Positions 9,381-18,513 are shown, counted from the stretch's first letter. The stretch is 64,000 nucleotides of DNA from Phenylobacterium soli (GCF_003254475.1 NZ_QFYQ01000001.1:682001-746000), one strand, 5' to 3'. Notes: generated by a model from the letters alone, not told the origin. Numbers and translations: made by a program.

Positions 9381-9872
9381 CTAGGCGGCGGCGTCGGCCG
9401 AGGCCTTGACCTCGGCTCCGTAGCGGCCGCTGACCTTGGTCAGGCCGTCGAGGATCTGGTCGGCGCCCGCCTTCGGCAGGTCGGACGTCATCAGCAGGCG
9501 CCAGGCCCGCACGTGCACGCCGACGGCGTCGTGGTCGTAGCGTTTCAGCGTCCGCAGGTGGTCCAGCAGGTCGCAGAAGCTGGTCAGGGCCGGGTCCACG
9601 GCGGGCACGCCGCACACCTCGCCCGCGCCGATGCCCTTCACCGCCAAGGTGTAGAGCTCGGTCACCGCGGGCTCGTCGTAGTCGTCCTTCAGGTTCCAGT
9701 AGGAGGCTTCGCACAGCTCCAGCAGCGCCATCAGCTCGGCCGCGCAGGTCGGCTTGATGCTCTCGAGGTTCGCCTGGGCGCGTTCGAGGGCCTCGGCCAC
9801 GGGCAGGCCGCCCGGCGAGCGTAGGAGCTCGTTGAGCCTGGGCTTCGGAAAGACGAAACGGACCGAGGTCAT
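9381..9872 (-). CDS. Helical protein coupled to a response regulator
   Basis: A 163-residue, mostly helical, soluble protein (MTSVRFVFPKPRLNELL at the start). I see no known catalytic motif. The ATG overlaps the stop of the upstream response regulator by four bases (ATGA at 9869-9872), so the two are translationally coupled and probably work together. It may belong to the CheE-like or cell-cycle accessory proteins of Caulobacterales, but this is a weak guess from its context and composition. Confidence 0.65.
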   Translation of the reverse strand: MTSVRFVFPKPRLNELLRSPGGLPVAEALERAQANLESIKPTCAAELMALLELCEASYWNLKDDYDEPAVTELYTLAVKGIGAGEVCGVPAVDPALTSFCDLLDHLRTLKRYDHDAVGVHVRAWRLLMTSDLPKAGADQILDGLTKVSGRYGAEVKASADAAA

Positions 9873-10468
9873 GAGGCGGCGCTGCGCTCCGGCGGGGCTT
9901 CTTCGTCGGGTGGCGGGGCGCCGACGGCGTGGGCTTCCGCCTCCGCCGCCTTTTGCTGGTCCTCCCGCCGACGGCCGATCCCGTCGGGCGGGCCGTCGTC
10001 CCGGAACCGCCGGTCTGGTCCGACATAGGTCCCGGTGAACAGGAAGGGACGGCCGGCTTTCGCCACCCAGATGATCCTTTCGAGCATCACAATGGGGGCG
10101 ATGGGTTTCTTGATGATGAAGTGCCCACCGCAATCGCGGGCGCGGACGATGTCGCTGGCCGGGGTGTGGGCGGTGGTGATCAGGGTGGGGGTGTAGCAGT
10201 TCGGCTCGGAGGCCTCGCGGCGCAGCCACTCGACGAAGTCGTAGCCCTTGCCCTCGGGCGCCATGGCGTCGACGATCGCCAGGTCGATCTCGGCGGTCAT
10301 GGCGACGTCCTTGGCCGCCTCGACGCTGGTGCAACGGTAGAGGTGCTTGGCGCCCAGGCCGGTCACGATCTGCACCAGGATCGACATGCCCATCGGCGTG
10401 TCGTCCAAGAGCAGCACGGCCGCTCTCTCCAGGTTGAACCGAGCACGTGAAGCGACGTCCAGCGCCAT
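9869..10468 (-). CDS. Response regulator, receiver domain with disordered tail
   Basis: A receiver domain fills about residues 17-140 of a 199-residue protein: acidic pair in VLLLDDTPMG, phospho-acceptor Asp in AIVDAMAPEGKGYDFV, Thr in LITTAHT, and Lys in FIIKKPI. There is no DNA-binding output domain. The tail (about 150-199) is charged and Pro/Glu/Ala rich, following a GPDRRFRDDGPPDGIGRR segment seen in Caulobacter single-domain regulators. The start is set at MALDVASRARF because AGGAGG lies just upstream. Coupled to the helical partner at 9381-9872. The cognate kinase is not in the window. Confidence 0.85.
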   Translation of the reverse strand: MALDVASRARFNLERAAVLLLDDTPMGMSILVQIVTGLGAKHLYRCTSVEAAKDVAMTAEIDLAIVDAMAPEGKGYDFVEWLRREASEPNCYTPTLITTAHTPASDIVRARDCGGHFIIKKPIAPIVMLERIIWVAKAGRPFLFTGTYVGPDRRFRDDGPPDGIGRRREDQQKAAEAEAHAVGAPPPDEEAPPERSAAS

Positions 10469-10600
10469 GGGCGCCTGACCCTCCTGAACCGGAGCGCCGG
10501 ACGTTCGCGGTTCCTTGGCTCGCGCCACCGAACAGCGAAGGTCGAGCGCCTACCCCCAGGAGTTGGGGAACGCAGTTAACATCGGATTGCCACCCCCAAG

Positions 10601-10617
10601 CTCCCCATTTTGGGGAG
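10601..10617. repeat. Short hairpin in the leuB / response regulator spacer
   Basis: CTCCCCA-TTT-TGGGGAG, with 7-bp perfect arms and a GCGAGCGACCG tail. It resembles the dispersed CTCCCC-type palindromes at the start of the window. There is no U-tract, so a terminator role for the leu operon is uncertain. The rest of 10469-10703 shows no gene. Confidence 0.4.
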
Positions 10618-10703
10618 GCGAGCGACCGAACAGGGTAAGGCCTTGTCTGTACGGCGTATTTTTCCTGGGGCTGGCGGGCTGCGTCAGGACGCCGCAGGGC
10701 GCC

Positions 10704-11753
10704 TCAGAGTTGTGCGACCACCGCATCGCCCATCTGGGCGGTGGTGAGTCGGCCGCCGATGTCCGGTGTCCGGGCGCCCCCGTCGAGCGCCGCCACCACG
10801 GCGGCGAACAGACGGTCGGCCAGTTCCGCCCGGCCGAGCGACCAGCGCAGCGCCATCTCGAAAGACAGGATCGCGGCCAGCGGATTGGCGACGCCCTTGC
10901 CGGCGATGTCGGGCGCCGAGCCGTGGATCGGCTCGTAGAGGCCCGGCGTCCCGGCGACGCCGAGCGCCGCCGACGGCAGAAGGCCGAGGCCGCCGGTGAG
11001 CTGCGAGGCTTCGTCGGAGAGGATGTCGCCGAACAGGTTGTCGGTCAGGATCACGTCGAACTGGCGCGGGTTCTTGACCAGCTGCATGGCGGCGTTGTCG
11101 GCCAGCATGTGCTCCAGCTGCACGTCGGCGTAGTCGCGCTTGTGCAGCTCCGTGACCACCTCGCGCCAGAGCAGGCCCGAGTCCATCACGTTGGACTTCT
11201 CGCAGCTCGTCACTTTGTTGCGGCGGCCGCGCGCGAGCTCGAAGGCGATGCGGCTGACCCGCTCGATCTCGCCGGTGGTGTAGACCTGGGTATCGACCGC
11301 CCGCTTGCCGCCGGGGATCTCCTCGATGAAGCGCGGGCTGCCGAAGTAGATGCCGCCGGTCAGCTCGCGAACGATCATGATGTCGAGGCCCTCGACCACC
11401 TCCCGCTTCAGCGTCGAAGCGTCGGCCAATGGCTGGAAGCAGAGCGCGGGGCGGAGGTTCGCGAACACCCCCATGCCGGCGCGCAGGGCCAGGAGCCCGG
11501 CTTCCGGGCGCTTGTCGCGCGGCGCGCCGGCCCACTGTGGGCCGCCCACCGCGCCCATCAGCACCGCCTTGGCGGCCTTGGCCGCGGCCAGGGCGTCGTC
11601 GGTCAGGGGCGTGCCGTGCGCATCGAAGCTGCAGCCGCCGAACGGCTTCTCGTCGAGCGTCAGGTCCGGACAGAGCTTGGCCGCCACCTTCTTCACCTCG
11701 GCGATCACCTCGGGCCCGATCCCGTCGCCGGGCAGGAGAAGCAGGTCGGTCAT
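10704..11753 (-). CDS. leuB: 3-isopropylmalate dehydrogenase
   Basis: Oxidises and decarboxylates 3-isopropylmalate to 2-ketoisocaproate with NAD, the third leucine-specific step. At 349 residues it has normal length, starting [16 protein letters not shown]. Key features are [13 protein letters not shown], the metal-binding [10 protein letters not shown] near 135, EKSNVMDS, and the NAD-binding [20 protein letters not shown] near 270-290. It is the last gene of the leuC-VOC-leuD-ABM-leuB run, 46 bases behind the ABM gene. Confidence 0.97.
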   Translation of the reverse strand: MTDLLLLPGDGIGPEVIAEVKKVAAKLCPDLTLDEKPFGGCSFDAHGTPLTDDALAAAKAAKAVLMGAVGGPQWAGAPRDKRPEAGLLALRAGMGVFANLRPALCFQPLADASTLKREVVEGLDIMIVRELTGGIYFGSPRFIEEIPGGKRAVDTQVYTTGEIERVSRIAFELARGRRNKVTSCEKSNVMDSGLLWREVVTELHKRDYADVQLEHMLADNAAMQLVKNPRQFDVILTDNLFGDILSDEASQLTGGLGLLPSAALGVAGTPGLYEPIHGSAPDIAGKGVANPLAAILSFEMALRWSLGRAELADRLFAAVVAALDGGARTPDIGGRLTTAQMGDAVVAQL

Positions 11754-11799
11754 ACTGGGTCGTCCTCGGTGTGACTGGGTCTGACGGTGACGCGCGGAG

Positions 11800-12102
11800 C
11801 TAGAGCCGCCGCTCGGCGGCGACTTCGTAGAGCGAGAGCTGGCGGTCGGAAACCCCGAACTGGGGCCAGGCGGCGCGCCAGGCGGCTATGTGCGGCGTCT
11901 GGAAGTGGGCGTCGATCGCCGCCTGATCGCGCCAGGCCTCGAACACGCGGATCAGGCCGGGCTCGGCCACATCCTCGGCGTAGGAATAGACTAGGCAGCC
12001 GTCCTCCGCCCGGCTGGCCGCCAGCATCGCCTCCATGTGCGGCTTGAAGCGCGCAAGGTTCTCCGGCGGCACCCGCACCGTGCCGGCGATGATGATGCTC
12101 AC
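11800..12102 (-). CDS. Antibiotic biosynthesis monooxygenase (ABM) domain protein
   Basis: A 100-residue single ABM-fold protein of the YgiN/quinol-monooxygenase type: [54 protein letters not shown]. Relatives act without cofactors on quinols or work as small oxygenases; many have no known substrate. Its ATG overlaps the leuD stop (12099-12102), so it is translated from the leucine operon message. A role in leucine synthesis is not known. It may detoxify a reactive by-product, which is speculation. Confidence 0.85.
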   Translation of the reverse strand: MSIIIAGTVRVPPENLARFKPHMEAMLAASRAEDGCLVYSYAEDVAEPGLIRVFEAWRDQAAIDAHFQTPHIAAWRAAWPQFGVSDRQLSLYEVAAERRL

Positions 12103-12710
12103 GCGTCTTCCAGCCAGGGCTGCGCCAGGGCGCGCTTCATCTCGTAGACGTCGATGGCCTCGGCCGACTGAAGGGTCTCGCCGATGGCGTCGAGGCCCTT
12201 GAGCATCTTCTCCTTGCGCTGCGGATCGATGTCGAACCGGAAGGCCTTGCCGGACGGCGAGGTCACGGTCTGGGCCTCGAGGTCGACGGTCACCACGTGG
12301 TTGCCGCCCTTGGCCTCGTCCATCAGCTGGGCGACCTCGTCCGCCTTCAGCACCACGGGCAGAAGGCCGTTCTGGAAGCAGTTGTTGTAGAAGATGTCGG
12401 CAAAGCTGGTGGAGATCACGCAGCGGATGCCGAAGTCCATGAGCGCCCAGGGGGCATGCTCGCGCGAGGAGCCGCAGCCGAAGTTGTCGCCGGCCACCAG
12501 CACGCCCGCGCCCTTGTACTCCGGCCGGTTCAGCACGAAGTCGGCCCGCTCCTTGCCCTCGCCGTCGAAGCGCAGGTCGTAGAACAGGCCCTTGGCCAGA
12601 CCCTCGCGCTCCACGGTCTTGAGGAACTGCTTGGGGATGATCTGGTCGGTGTCGATGTTGGCCAGCGGCAGGGGCGCGGCCTTGGCGTCGAGGCGGGTGA
12701 AGGCTTGCAT
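12099..12710 (-). CDS. leuD: 3-isopropylmalate dehydratase small subunit
   Basis: Forms the isomerase with LeuC that converts 2-isopropylmalate to 3-isopropylmalate. At 203 residues it has the usual length; [14 protein letters not shown] near residue 17 and [14 protein letters not shown] near 77-90 are family hallmarks. The ATG at 12710 shares its last base with the TGA of the VOC gene, and the 3' end overlaps the ABM start by four bases. A larger upstream frame is only a shadow of VOC. Confidence 0.97.
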   Translation of the reverse strand: MQAFTRLDAKAAPLPLANIDTDQIIPKQFLKTVEREGLAKGLFYDLRFDGEGKERADFVLNRPEYKGAGVLVAGDNFGCGSSREHAPWALMDFGIRCVISTSFADIFYNNCFQNGLLPVVLKADEVAQLMDEAKGGNHVVTVDLEAQTVTSPSGKAFRFDIDPQRKEKMLKGLDAIGETLQSAEAIDVYEMKRALAQPWLEDA

Positions 12711-13573
12711 CAGGCGGACTCGTGGGAAGCGGCGGGTTGGTGGCTCAGCATGATCGTCGGGATCCCGCCTGGGGCGTTGCGGACGGTGAAGACGTGGGTG
12801 CCGGGCTTGCGGCCGGTGCGGACCTCGGAGACGTCGAAGCCGGCGGCGGCGATGCGCGCCTGGGCGGCGAGCGGGTCGGCCACCCGCCAGGCGAGGCCGC
12901 CGAAGCGGTCCGGCTGATCGGAGACCGGCCCGCCGATGCGGGCGCCGATCTCGACCACCGCCTCGCCGCACCTGAAGAACATCTGGCGGGCGTTCCAGCC
13001 GGTGTTCTCGCGGTCGAGCCGCAGGTCGAGGCCGAGCTTGGCGCCATAGACGGCCAACGCCCGGTCGGGGTTGGCGGTGGTGACCACCACATGGTCGAGG
13101 GCTGCGATCGGGGCGGGCCCTTGCGGCTCCGGCGGATGGATCGGCTCGCCGCGGCCGATCAGCACCATCTCGAGGCCGCCGGTGGCGGCCGGGTCGAGGC
13201 GCACGGCGCGCAGGACATGGTCGCGGCCGCGCTCGTCCTTCAGATGGGAGACGGCAGGCTCGCCGGCGCCGAGGCCGCGGCGGGCCATCAGCTTGCCCGT
13301 GGCCTCCAGCTCCGGCGCATGAAAGGCGAGCGCGCAGACGCCTTCGCCCTTCTCCAGCCAGGCGCGCGCCCGATCGCCGGCCCGGCCCTCGCCGCCGGCG
13401 CCTTGCTCGGGCGCGATCAGCTCCAGCGCCATGTTGGGGAACTGGAACCAGGCCCGTCGGGCGCCGCCGCCGGTCAGGATCACGGGCGCGCGGCCGAACA
13501 GCTGGCGATAGCCCTCCGCCGAGGAGTCGAGGTCCCGGACCGCGACGACGACGTGGTCCAGGCCGTCGATCAT
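12710..13573 (-). CDS. Two-domain VOC (glyoxalase/bleomycin-resistance fold) protein
   Basis: A 287-residue protein with two vicinal-oxygen-chelate modules. The first (1-125) starts with [12 protein letters not shown], and the second (about 153-280) with [29 protein letters not shown]. It is similar to the glyoxalase-like proteins often placed among leucine genes in Caulobacterales. Metal ligands of the His/Glu type can be suggested (His in LDHVVV) but the full set is not certain. The ATG overlaps the leuC stop by four bases. Substrate unknown. Confidence 0.85.
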   Translation of the reverse strand: MIDGLDHVVVAVRDLDSSAEGYRQLFGRAPVILTGGGARRAWFQFPNMALELIAPEQGAGGEGRAGDRARAWLEKGEGVCALAFHAPELEATGKLMARRGLGAGEPAVSHLKDERGRDHVLRAVRLDPAATGGLEMVLIGRGEPIHPPEPQGPAPIAALDHVVVTTANPDRALAVYGAKLGLDLRLDRENTGWNARQMFFRCGEAVVEIGARIGGPVSDQPDRFGGLAWRVADPLAAQARIAAAGFDVSEVRTGRKPGTHVFTVRNAPGGIPTIMLSHQPAASHESA

Positions 13574-14982
13574 TTCAGATAGTCCCTGACGTCGGCGATG
13601 TGGCCGGCGACCGCCGCCGCGGCCGCCATGGCCGGGCTCATCAGGTGGGTGCGGCCGCCGCGGCCCTGTCGGCCCTCGAAGTTGCGGTTCGAGGTGGCGG
13701 CGCAGCGCTCGCCGGGCTGCAGCTTGTCGGGGTTCATGGCCAGGCACATGGAGCAACCCGGCTCGCGCCATTCGAAGCCGGCGGCCTTGAACACCTCGTC
13801 GAGGCCCTCTTCCTCGGCCTGGGCGCGAACGAGGCCCGAGCCCGGCACCGCCATGGCGCGCACGCCCGGCGCCACCTTGCGGCCGTCGAGCACCTGGGCC
13901 GCGGCGCGCAGGTCCTCGATCCGGCTGTTCGTGCACGAGCCGATGAACACCACGTCGATCTTGGCTTCGGAGATCGGCTGGCCGGCCGCCAGGCCCATGT
14001 ACTCCAGCGCCCGTTCGGCGGAGGCCCGCTTGTCGGGGTTGGCGTAGCTGTCCGGGTCGGGGGTCACCCCGGTCACCGGCACGACGTCCTCGGGGCTGGT
14101 GCCCCAGGTGACCAGCGGGGCGATCTGGGCGGCGTCGATGCGGATCTCGCGGTCGAACACCGCGTCGGGGTCGGAGAACAGGGTCTTCCAGTAGTTCAGC
14201 GCCATCTCCCATGCGCCGCCCTTGGGCGCCGCGGGGCGGCCCTTGATGTACTCGAACGTCGTCTCGTCGGGGGCCACCAGGCCGGCCCGCGCGCCGCCCT
14301 CGATGGTCAGGTTGCAGAGCGTCATTCGGCCTTCCATGGAGAGCGCCCGCACCGCCTCGCCGGCGTATTCGATGACGTAGCCGGTGCCGCCGGCCGTGCC
14401 GATCTCGCCGATCACCGCCAGGGCGAAGTCCTTGGCGCCGACGCCCGGCGCCGGCGCGCCGTCGATGACGACGCGCATGTTCTTCGACTTCTTCTGGCGC
14501 AGGGTCTGGGTGGCCAGGACGTGCTCGACCTCGGAGGTGCCGATGCCGTGCGCCAGGGCCCCGAAGGCGCCGTGGGTCGAGGTGTGGGAATCCCCGCAGA
14601 CGATCGTCATGCCCGGCTGGGTGCGGCCCTGCTCGGGGCCGACCACGTGGACGATGCCGTTCCGGATGTCGCCCATCGGGAAGAACTCGATGCCGTTCTC
14701 GGCGACGTTGCGGCCCAGCATCTCGAGCTGCAGGCGCGCCTCCTCGTCGGCCACCGCCGCGACGCCCAGGCTCTGCCCCTCGGTCGGGATGTTGTGGTCG
14801 GCGACCGCGAGCGTCCGGTCGGGACGGCGCACCGGCCGGTGCGCGGCGCGAAGCCCGGCGAAGGCCTGCGGCGAGGTCACTTCGTGGATCAGGTGCAGGT
14901 CGATGTAGAGGATGGCCTCGCCGTCCTGCTGGTCGACGACGTGCGCGTCCCAAATCTTGTCGTACAGGGTCTTTCCGGGCAT
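13570..14982 (-). CDS. leuC: 3-isopropylmalate dehydratase large subunit
   Basis: Aconitase-family subunit holding the 4Fe-4S cluster; with LeuD it isomerises 2-isopropylmalate. 470 residues from [40 protein letters not shown] near 134 and the cluster cysteines in [13 protein letters not shown] and [11 protein letters not shown] are present. A start nine bases earlier (MRPMPGK) is possible. It is the first gene of the overlapping leu run; 158 bases separate it from the divergent blaI. I find no convincing leader peptide rich in Leu codons upstream. Confidence 0.97.
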   Translation of the reverse strand: MPGKTLYDKIWDAHVVDQQDGEAILYIDLHLIHEVTSPQAFAGLRAAHRPVRRPDRTLAVADHNIPTEGQSLGVAAVADEEARLQLEMLGRNVAENGIEFFPMGDIRNGIVHVVGPEQGRTQPGMTIVCGDSHTSTHGAFGALAHGIGTSEVEHVLATQTLRQKKSKNMRVVIDGAPAPGVGAKDFALAVIGEIGTAGGTGYVIEYAGEAVRALSMEGRMTLCNLTIEGGARAGLVAPDETTFEYIKGRPAAPKGGAWEMALNYWKTLFSDPDAVFDREIRIDAAQIAPLVTWGTSPEDVVPVTGVTPDPDSYANPDKRASAERALEYMGLAAGQPISEAKIDVVFIGSCTNSRIEDLRAAAQVLDGRKVAPGVRAMAVPGSGLVRAQAEEEGLDEVFKAAGFEWREPGCSMCLAMNPDKLQPGERCAATSNRNFEGRQGRGGRTHLMSPAMAAAAAVAGHIADVRDYLK

Positions 14983-15087
14983 GGGCCGCATGTAGGTCCG
15001 CAAAGGCGCGCACGTCTAGTGCTGCAACGCCGCATTCTGAGTGCAGGCGCAGCAAATTCTTGCCGGAACCGACCTCGGGCGCCGCTC

Positions 15088-15135
15088 TTGACGCCCGGGA
15101 TTACAGGCGTAGGCTCGGCTCGTTCTACAGGCGTA
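15088..15135 (+). promoter_or_regulatory. Probable BlaI-type promoter with two operators
   Basis: TTGACGC (15088-15094) matches the Caulobacter -35 consensus. Two copies of TACAGGCGTA follow (15102-15111 and 15126-15135), each a TAC-N4-GTA dyad, 24 bases apart, the second ending 5 bases before the blaI ATG. BlaI/MecI repressors bind TAC...GTA dyads over their own promoters. The pattern fits autoregulation of the blaI-M56 pair. Confidence 0.55.
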
Positions 15136-15140
15136 AGAAG

Positions 15141-15554
15141 ATGGCCCGGCTCTCGGCAAGGATCTCGACCGGTATCTCTGGCGCGGAAAGCCAGATCATG
15201 GAGGCGCTCTGGGCCCGCGGCCCGCTGGGCGCGGAGGACCTGGTGCGCGAGGTCGGCGGGCCGCAGGGCTGGGGCGAGGCCACGGTCAAGACGCTCATCA
15301 ACCGGCTGCTGAAGAAGAAGGCCATCGCCTCCGAGCGGGTCGGCGGCCGGGCGCGCTACCGCCCGCTCGTCAGCCGCGCCGACTACGTGACCGGCGAGAG
15401 CCAGGGCCTGCTGGACCGGCTGTTCGGCGGCGAGGTGGCGCCCCTGGTCGCCCATTACGCCAAACACCGGCCGCTGTCGGCCGAGGAGATCGACCGTCTC
15501 AAGGCGCTGATCGCCCAGATGGAGAAGGACGACGCGGAGAAGGGTGATGGCTGA
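15141..15554 (+). CDS. BlaI/MecI/CopY-family transcriptional repressor
   Basis: A 137-residue winged-helix repressor starting MARLSARISTGISGAESQIMEALW. EATVKTLINRLLKKKAI is the recognition helix region, GGRARYRPLVSRADY the wing, and the C-terminal helices form the dimer, where BlaR-type peptidases cut. An upstream in-frame TTG at 15060 would run through the promoter and is rejected. The gene overlaps the M56 peptidase by eight bases. No beta-lactamase of class A/B/D is nearby, so the regulon is elsewhere or different. Confidence 0.92.
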   Translation: MARLSARISTGISGAESQIMEALWARGPLGAEDLVREVGGPQGWGEATVKTLINRLLKKKAIASERVGGRARYRPLVSRADYVTGESQGLLDRLFGGEVAPLVAHYAKHRPLSAEEIDRLKALIAQMEKDDAEKGDG

Positions 15555-16464
15555 GGTCGTCGACGCCCTCCTGCGGGCCAATCTGGTCGCGGCGGCCGTG
15601 ATCCTGGCGGTCATGGCGCTGCGCGCGCCGGCCCGCCGCCGCTTCGGACCCGAGATGGCCTACCGGCTCTGGGCCGCCCCGCCGCTCGCCGCCCTGGCGA
15701 CCCTGATCCCGCTACGCACCGGCAAGGCCGCGCTCGCGCCGCTCGACCACATCGCCCCGGCGAACCTGTCGCCGGTCCTGCTCGGCCTCTGGGGCGCGGG
15801 CGTGGTCCTGGCCATCGTCCTGATGGCGCGCGCCCAGGCCGCCTTCCTGCGCGCCGCCCGCCAGGGCCGCGCCGGGCCCGCGGTGGTCGGCGTGCTGGCG
15901 CCGCGCGTGGTCATGCCGCCGGACGATGGCCGCTTCAGCGAAGAGGAGCGGGCGCTGATCCGCGCTCACGAGCGCACGCACATCAGCCGCGACGATCCGC
16001 GCGCCGGCGCGGTCATGGCGCTCTTCCAGTGCCTCGCCTGGTTCAACCCGCTGGTCCACGTCGCCGCCCATCTGGCGCGCCTGGATCAGGAGCTGGCCTG
16101 CGACGCGGCGGTGATGCGCCGCCATCCGACCTGCCGCGTCGCCTACGCCAAGACCCTCTTGAAGACCCAGCTGGCCGCCGCGCCCCTGCCGCTCGGCTGC
16201 TACTGGCCGGCGCGCAGCCGCCACCCGCTCGAGCTGCGGGTCGAGCAGCTCTGCCGGCCGGTGCGCGAGCGCGGGGTCGAGGGCGGACTGGTGGTGCTGA
16301 CCGGCGTCCTCGTGGCGGCCCTCGCAGCCATCGCCGTCGAGCCGCCGATCCCGCCCCAGCCGCCGCGCGGCATCCTCGCCGCGTGGGACGATCAGGCCCA
16401 GCATCAGCAGGCCATGTCGGTGATGCTGATCTCCTGGCCCGCGCGGACCAGCGCCAAGCCCTAG
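15547..16464 (+). CDS. M56-family membrane metallopeptidase without sensor domain
   Basis: A 305-residue BlaR1/MecR1-like peptidase with N-terminal membrane segments and the zinc site AHERTHISRDD (HExxH-type, near residue 140). NPLVHVAAHLARLDQELACDAAV contains the downstream metal-ligand Glu helix. A final hydrophobic segment lies near 245-265. The protein then stops after about 40 residues, so the large penicillin-binding sensor domain of BlaR1 is absent. It must sense another signal or work with another sensor. The ATG overlaps blaI; the stop overlaps the convergent epimerase gene at CTAG. Confidence 0.88.
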   Translation: MAEVVDALLRANLVAAAVILAVMALRAPARRRFGPEMAYRLWAAPPLAALATLIPLRTGKAALAPLDHIAPANLSPVLLGLWGAGVVLAIVLMARAQAAFLRAARQGRAGPAVVGVLAPRVVMPPDDGRFSEEERALIRAHERTHISRDDPRAGAVMALFQCLAWFNPLVHVAAHLARLDQELACDAAVMRRHPTCRVAYAKTLLKTQLAAAPLPLGCYWPARSRHPLELRVEQLCRPVRERGVEGGLVVLTGVLVAALAAIAVEPPIPPQPPRGILAAWDDQAQHQQAMSVMLISWPARTSAKP

Positions 16465-17459
16465 GCCGCCCGCGCGGTCGCGGTCGGCGCCACGCAGCCG
16501 AGCTCCGTCAGGGTCGTCGTGACGGCCTCGTCGATCGGCGTGTGCGGCACGGTCCCGAGCACGGCCTTCAGCCGCGCCTCGTCCATGGTCACCGTTTCGC
16601 GCCACAGGTAGCGCATCTCGTAGAGCTCGCGGAACGTCTCGTTGAACGGGCCGACCGCGGCGAGCGCGAACCAGGGGAAGGGCATCACCGGCAGCTTGCG
16701 GCCGACGGCCCGCTCGAAGGCGGCACGCAGTTCGTGCCCGGTCAAGGCGTGGCCGGCGAACTGGAAGCCGGCGACGGCCGACAGCTCGTCCTCTTTCTCC
16801 AGCAGCCGCACGGCGGTGGCCGCGAGGTCGGGCAGATAGGCCCAGGCGTGGCGCACCGAAAGGTCGCCGGGATAGGTCAGGGAGCGGATCGGCTTGCCGG
16901 CCTGGAAGATGATCTGGCCCATCCAGCCCGTGCGATAGGCCGGCCCGAAGAAATCGCCGGCCCGCAGCACCAGCGACTTGGCTCCGCTCTGCGCGGCGTC
17001 TCGCAGCCGGCGCTCCATCTCGACGCGGATCTTGCCCTTGCGGGTGCGCGGCGTCTGGGCGGCGGCCTCGTCGATCGGGCGGCCGAACACGTCGGGGCCA
17101 TAGTTGTAGACGTTCCCGGGCAGCAGGATGCGCGCGTTCTCCGCCTTCGCCGCGGCGATCGAATTGTCCAGCATCGGCGCGGCGAGCCCCCGCCAGTTCT
17201 TGTAGCCCGGCGGGTTGGCGGCGTGGACGATCACCCGGGCGCCCTCCGCGGCGCGGCGAACGTCGGACGCGCTCATCGCATCACCCTTCACCCAGTCCGC
17301 GGCGAGGCCGGTCTGGACGCGGGCCTGGTCGGGACGGCGGTGCAGGGCGCGGACGCGCCAGCCTCCGGCGACGAGCTGGCGGGCGGTCTCGCCGCCGAAG
17401 GCGCCGGTGGCGCCGATCACGAGGGCCAAGGGCTTCTGGCCGAGCGTGTGAGCAGTCAT
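16461..17459 (-). CDS. NAD(P)-dependent epimerase/NmrA-like SDR protein
   Basis: A 332-residue extended short-chain dehydrogenase-like protein. LVIGATGAFGGETARQLVAGG is the nucleotide-binding glycine motif, with VIVHAANPPGYKNW and NVYNYGPDVFG in the core; the Tyr of NYG may be the catalytic Tyr, but a clean YxxxK is not seen. It is divergent from a LysR regulator with 88 bases between, the usual arrangement for a regulator and its target. Substrate unknown. Confidence 0.85.
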   Translation of the reverse strand: MTAHTLGQKPLALVIGATGAFGGETARQLVAGGWRVRALHRRPDQARVQTGLAADWVKGDAMSASDVRRAAEGARVIVHAANPPGYKNWRGLAAPMLDNSIAAAKAENARILLPGNVYNYGPDVFGRPIDEAAAQTPRTRKGKIRVEMERRLRDAAQSGAKSLVLRAGDFFGPAYRTGWMGQIIFQAGKPIRSLTYPGDLSVRHAWAYLPDLAATAVRLLEKEDELSAVAGFQFAGHALTGHELRAAFERAVGRKLPVMPFPWFALAAVGPFNETFRELYEMRYLWRETVTMDEARLKAVLGTVPHTPIDEAVTTTLTELGCVAPTATARAA

Positions 17460-17512
17460 GGCTCAGGTCTCCTGTTCGGGCTGAACATGGAGCCCGGGCC
17501 ACCTGAACGGAA

Positions 17513-17542
17513 TTGCGTTTCTTTTCGGCCCGGCTCTACAAT
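17513..17542 (+). promoter_or_regulatory. Promoter of the LysR gene, probably leaderless
   Basis: TTGCGT (17513-17518) and TACAAT (17537-17542) are 18 bases apart, a good vegetative-type match. The expected start point, about 7 bases after the -10, coincides with the ATG at 17548. No Shine-Dalgarno sequence is present between the -10 and the ATG. Confidence 0.5.
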
Positions 17543-17547
17543 TACGC

Positions 17548-18441
17548 ATGGCTGATTTGCCCGATTGGGACCTCTTCCAGAGCCTGCACGCGGTGCTCAC
17601 CGCCGGCAGCCTGTCCGCCGCCGCCAAGCTGCGGGGCCTCACCCAGCCCACCGTTGGCCGCCACATCGACCAGCTGGAGAAGGAGCTCGGCGCGCCGCTC
17701 TTCCTGCGCAGTCCCCGGGGCCTGCAGGCCACCGAGCTGGCCCTGGCGCTGCGGCCGCACCTCGACGACATGGCCGCCGCCGCCCAGACGGCGATCCGGG
17801 ACGCCGCCGGCGCGGCCGACGGAACGGCGGGCGTGGTGCGGGTGACGGCCAGCGAGATCGTCGGCGTCGAGGTCCTGCCGCCGATCCTCTCGGCGTTCCG
17901 CGAGAAGAACCCGCAGATCGACATCGAGGTCGTGCTCTCGAACCGCATCGAGGACCTCACGCGGCGCGACGCCGACATCGCCGTGCGCATGTCGCGGCCG
18001 ACCCAGAACACCCTCCTGGCCAAGAAGGCGGGCTCGGTCGGCGTCGGCTTCTACGCCCGGCCCGACTATCTGAAGCGCCACGGCAGTCCGCAGACCTGGG
18101 ACGACCTCGAGGACCACACGATCATCGGCTACGACACCCGCCCGCCGACCCTGCCCGAGGGCGCCGACTTCGGCCGGCCGGTGACGCGGGACATCTTCTC
18201 CTTCCGCACCGACAACGACCTGGCCCAGATCGCCGCCGTGCGCGCCGGCTTCGGCATCGGAGTGCTGCAGCACGGCATCGCCCGGCGCGCCGGCCTGACC
18301 CAGGTGCTGCCAGGCGCCCTGCCGTTCCGCATGGAGGTCTGGGTCTGCATGCACGAGAACCTGAAGACCAGCCGGCGCATGCGGCTGATGTTCGACCACC
18401 TGGCGGCGGGCCTCGCCGAGGTCATCCAGGACGGCAACTGA
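17548..18441 (+). CDS. LysR-family transcriptional regulator
   Basis: A 297-residue LysR-type regulator. The N-terminal helix-turn-helix (about 8-65) includes AGSLSAAAKLRGLTQPTVGRHIDQLEKELGAPLF; the effector domain runs from about 90 to 290 with TDNDLAQIAAVRAGFGIGVLQ. It is divergent from the SDR epimerase gene at 16461-17459, the likely target. A strong hairpin follows 21 bases after the stop, shared with rplS from the other side. Confidence 0.95.
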   Translation: MADLPDWDLFQSLHAVLTAGSLSAAAKLRGLTQPTVGRHIDQLEKELGAPLFLRSPRGLQATELALALRPHLDDMAAAAQTAIRDAAGAADGTAGVVRVTASEIVGVEVLPPILSAFREKNPQIDIEVVLSNRIEDLTRRDADIAVRMSRPTQNTLLAKKAGSVGVGFYARPDYLKRHGSPQTWDDLEDHTIIGYDTRPPTLPEGADFGRPVTRDIFSFRTDNDLAQIAAVRAGFGIGVLQHGIARRAGLTQVLPGALPFRMEVWVCMHENLKTSRRMRLMFDHLAAGLAEVIQDGN

Positions 18442-18462
18442 GGCCGATCCCGGAAACGAAAA

Positions 18463-18488
18463 CGGCGGCCCCGTCGCCGGGGCCGCCG
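18463..18488. terminator. Hairpin terminator between LysR gene and rplS
   Basis: CGGCGGCCCC (18463-18472) pairs perfectly with GGGGCCGCCG (18479-18488) around a six-base loop. AACGAAAA precedes it on the plus strand, giving a U-rich tail for rplS on the minus strand, so it mainly terminates the trmD-rplS transcript. Confidence 0.75.
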
Positions 18489-18513
18489 CTCGAATTCAGA
18501 TGGCCGGAAGCGC

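Noticed and set aside
14983..15060. Leucine leader-peptide attenuator upstream of leuC
   Set aside because: The short frames in this stretch are not rich in Leu codons, and no alternative terminator/antiterminator stems are evident.
15060..15140. Upstream TTG start for the BlaI gene
   Set aside because: The additional residues would be encoded by the promoter and operator DNA; family similarity starts at the ATG at 15141.
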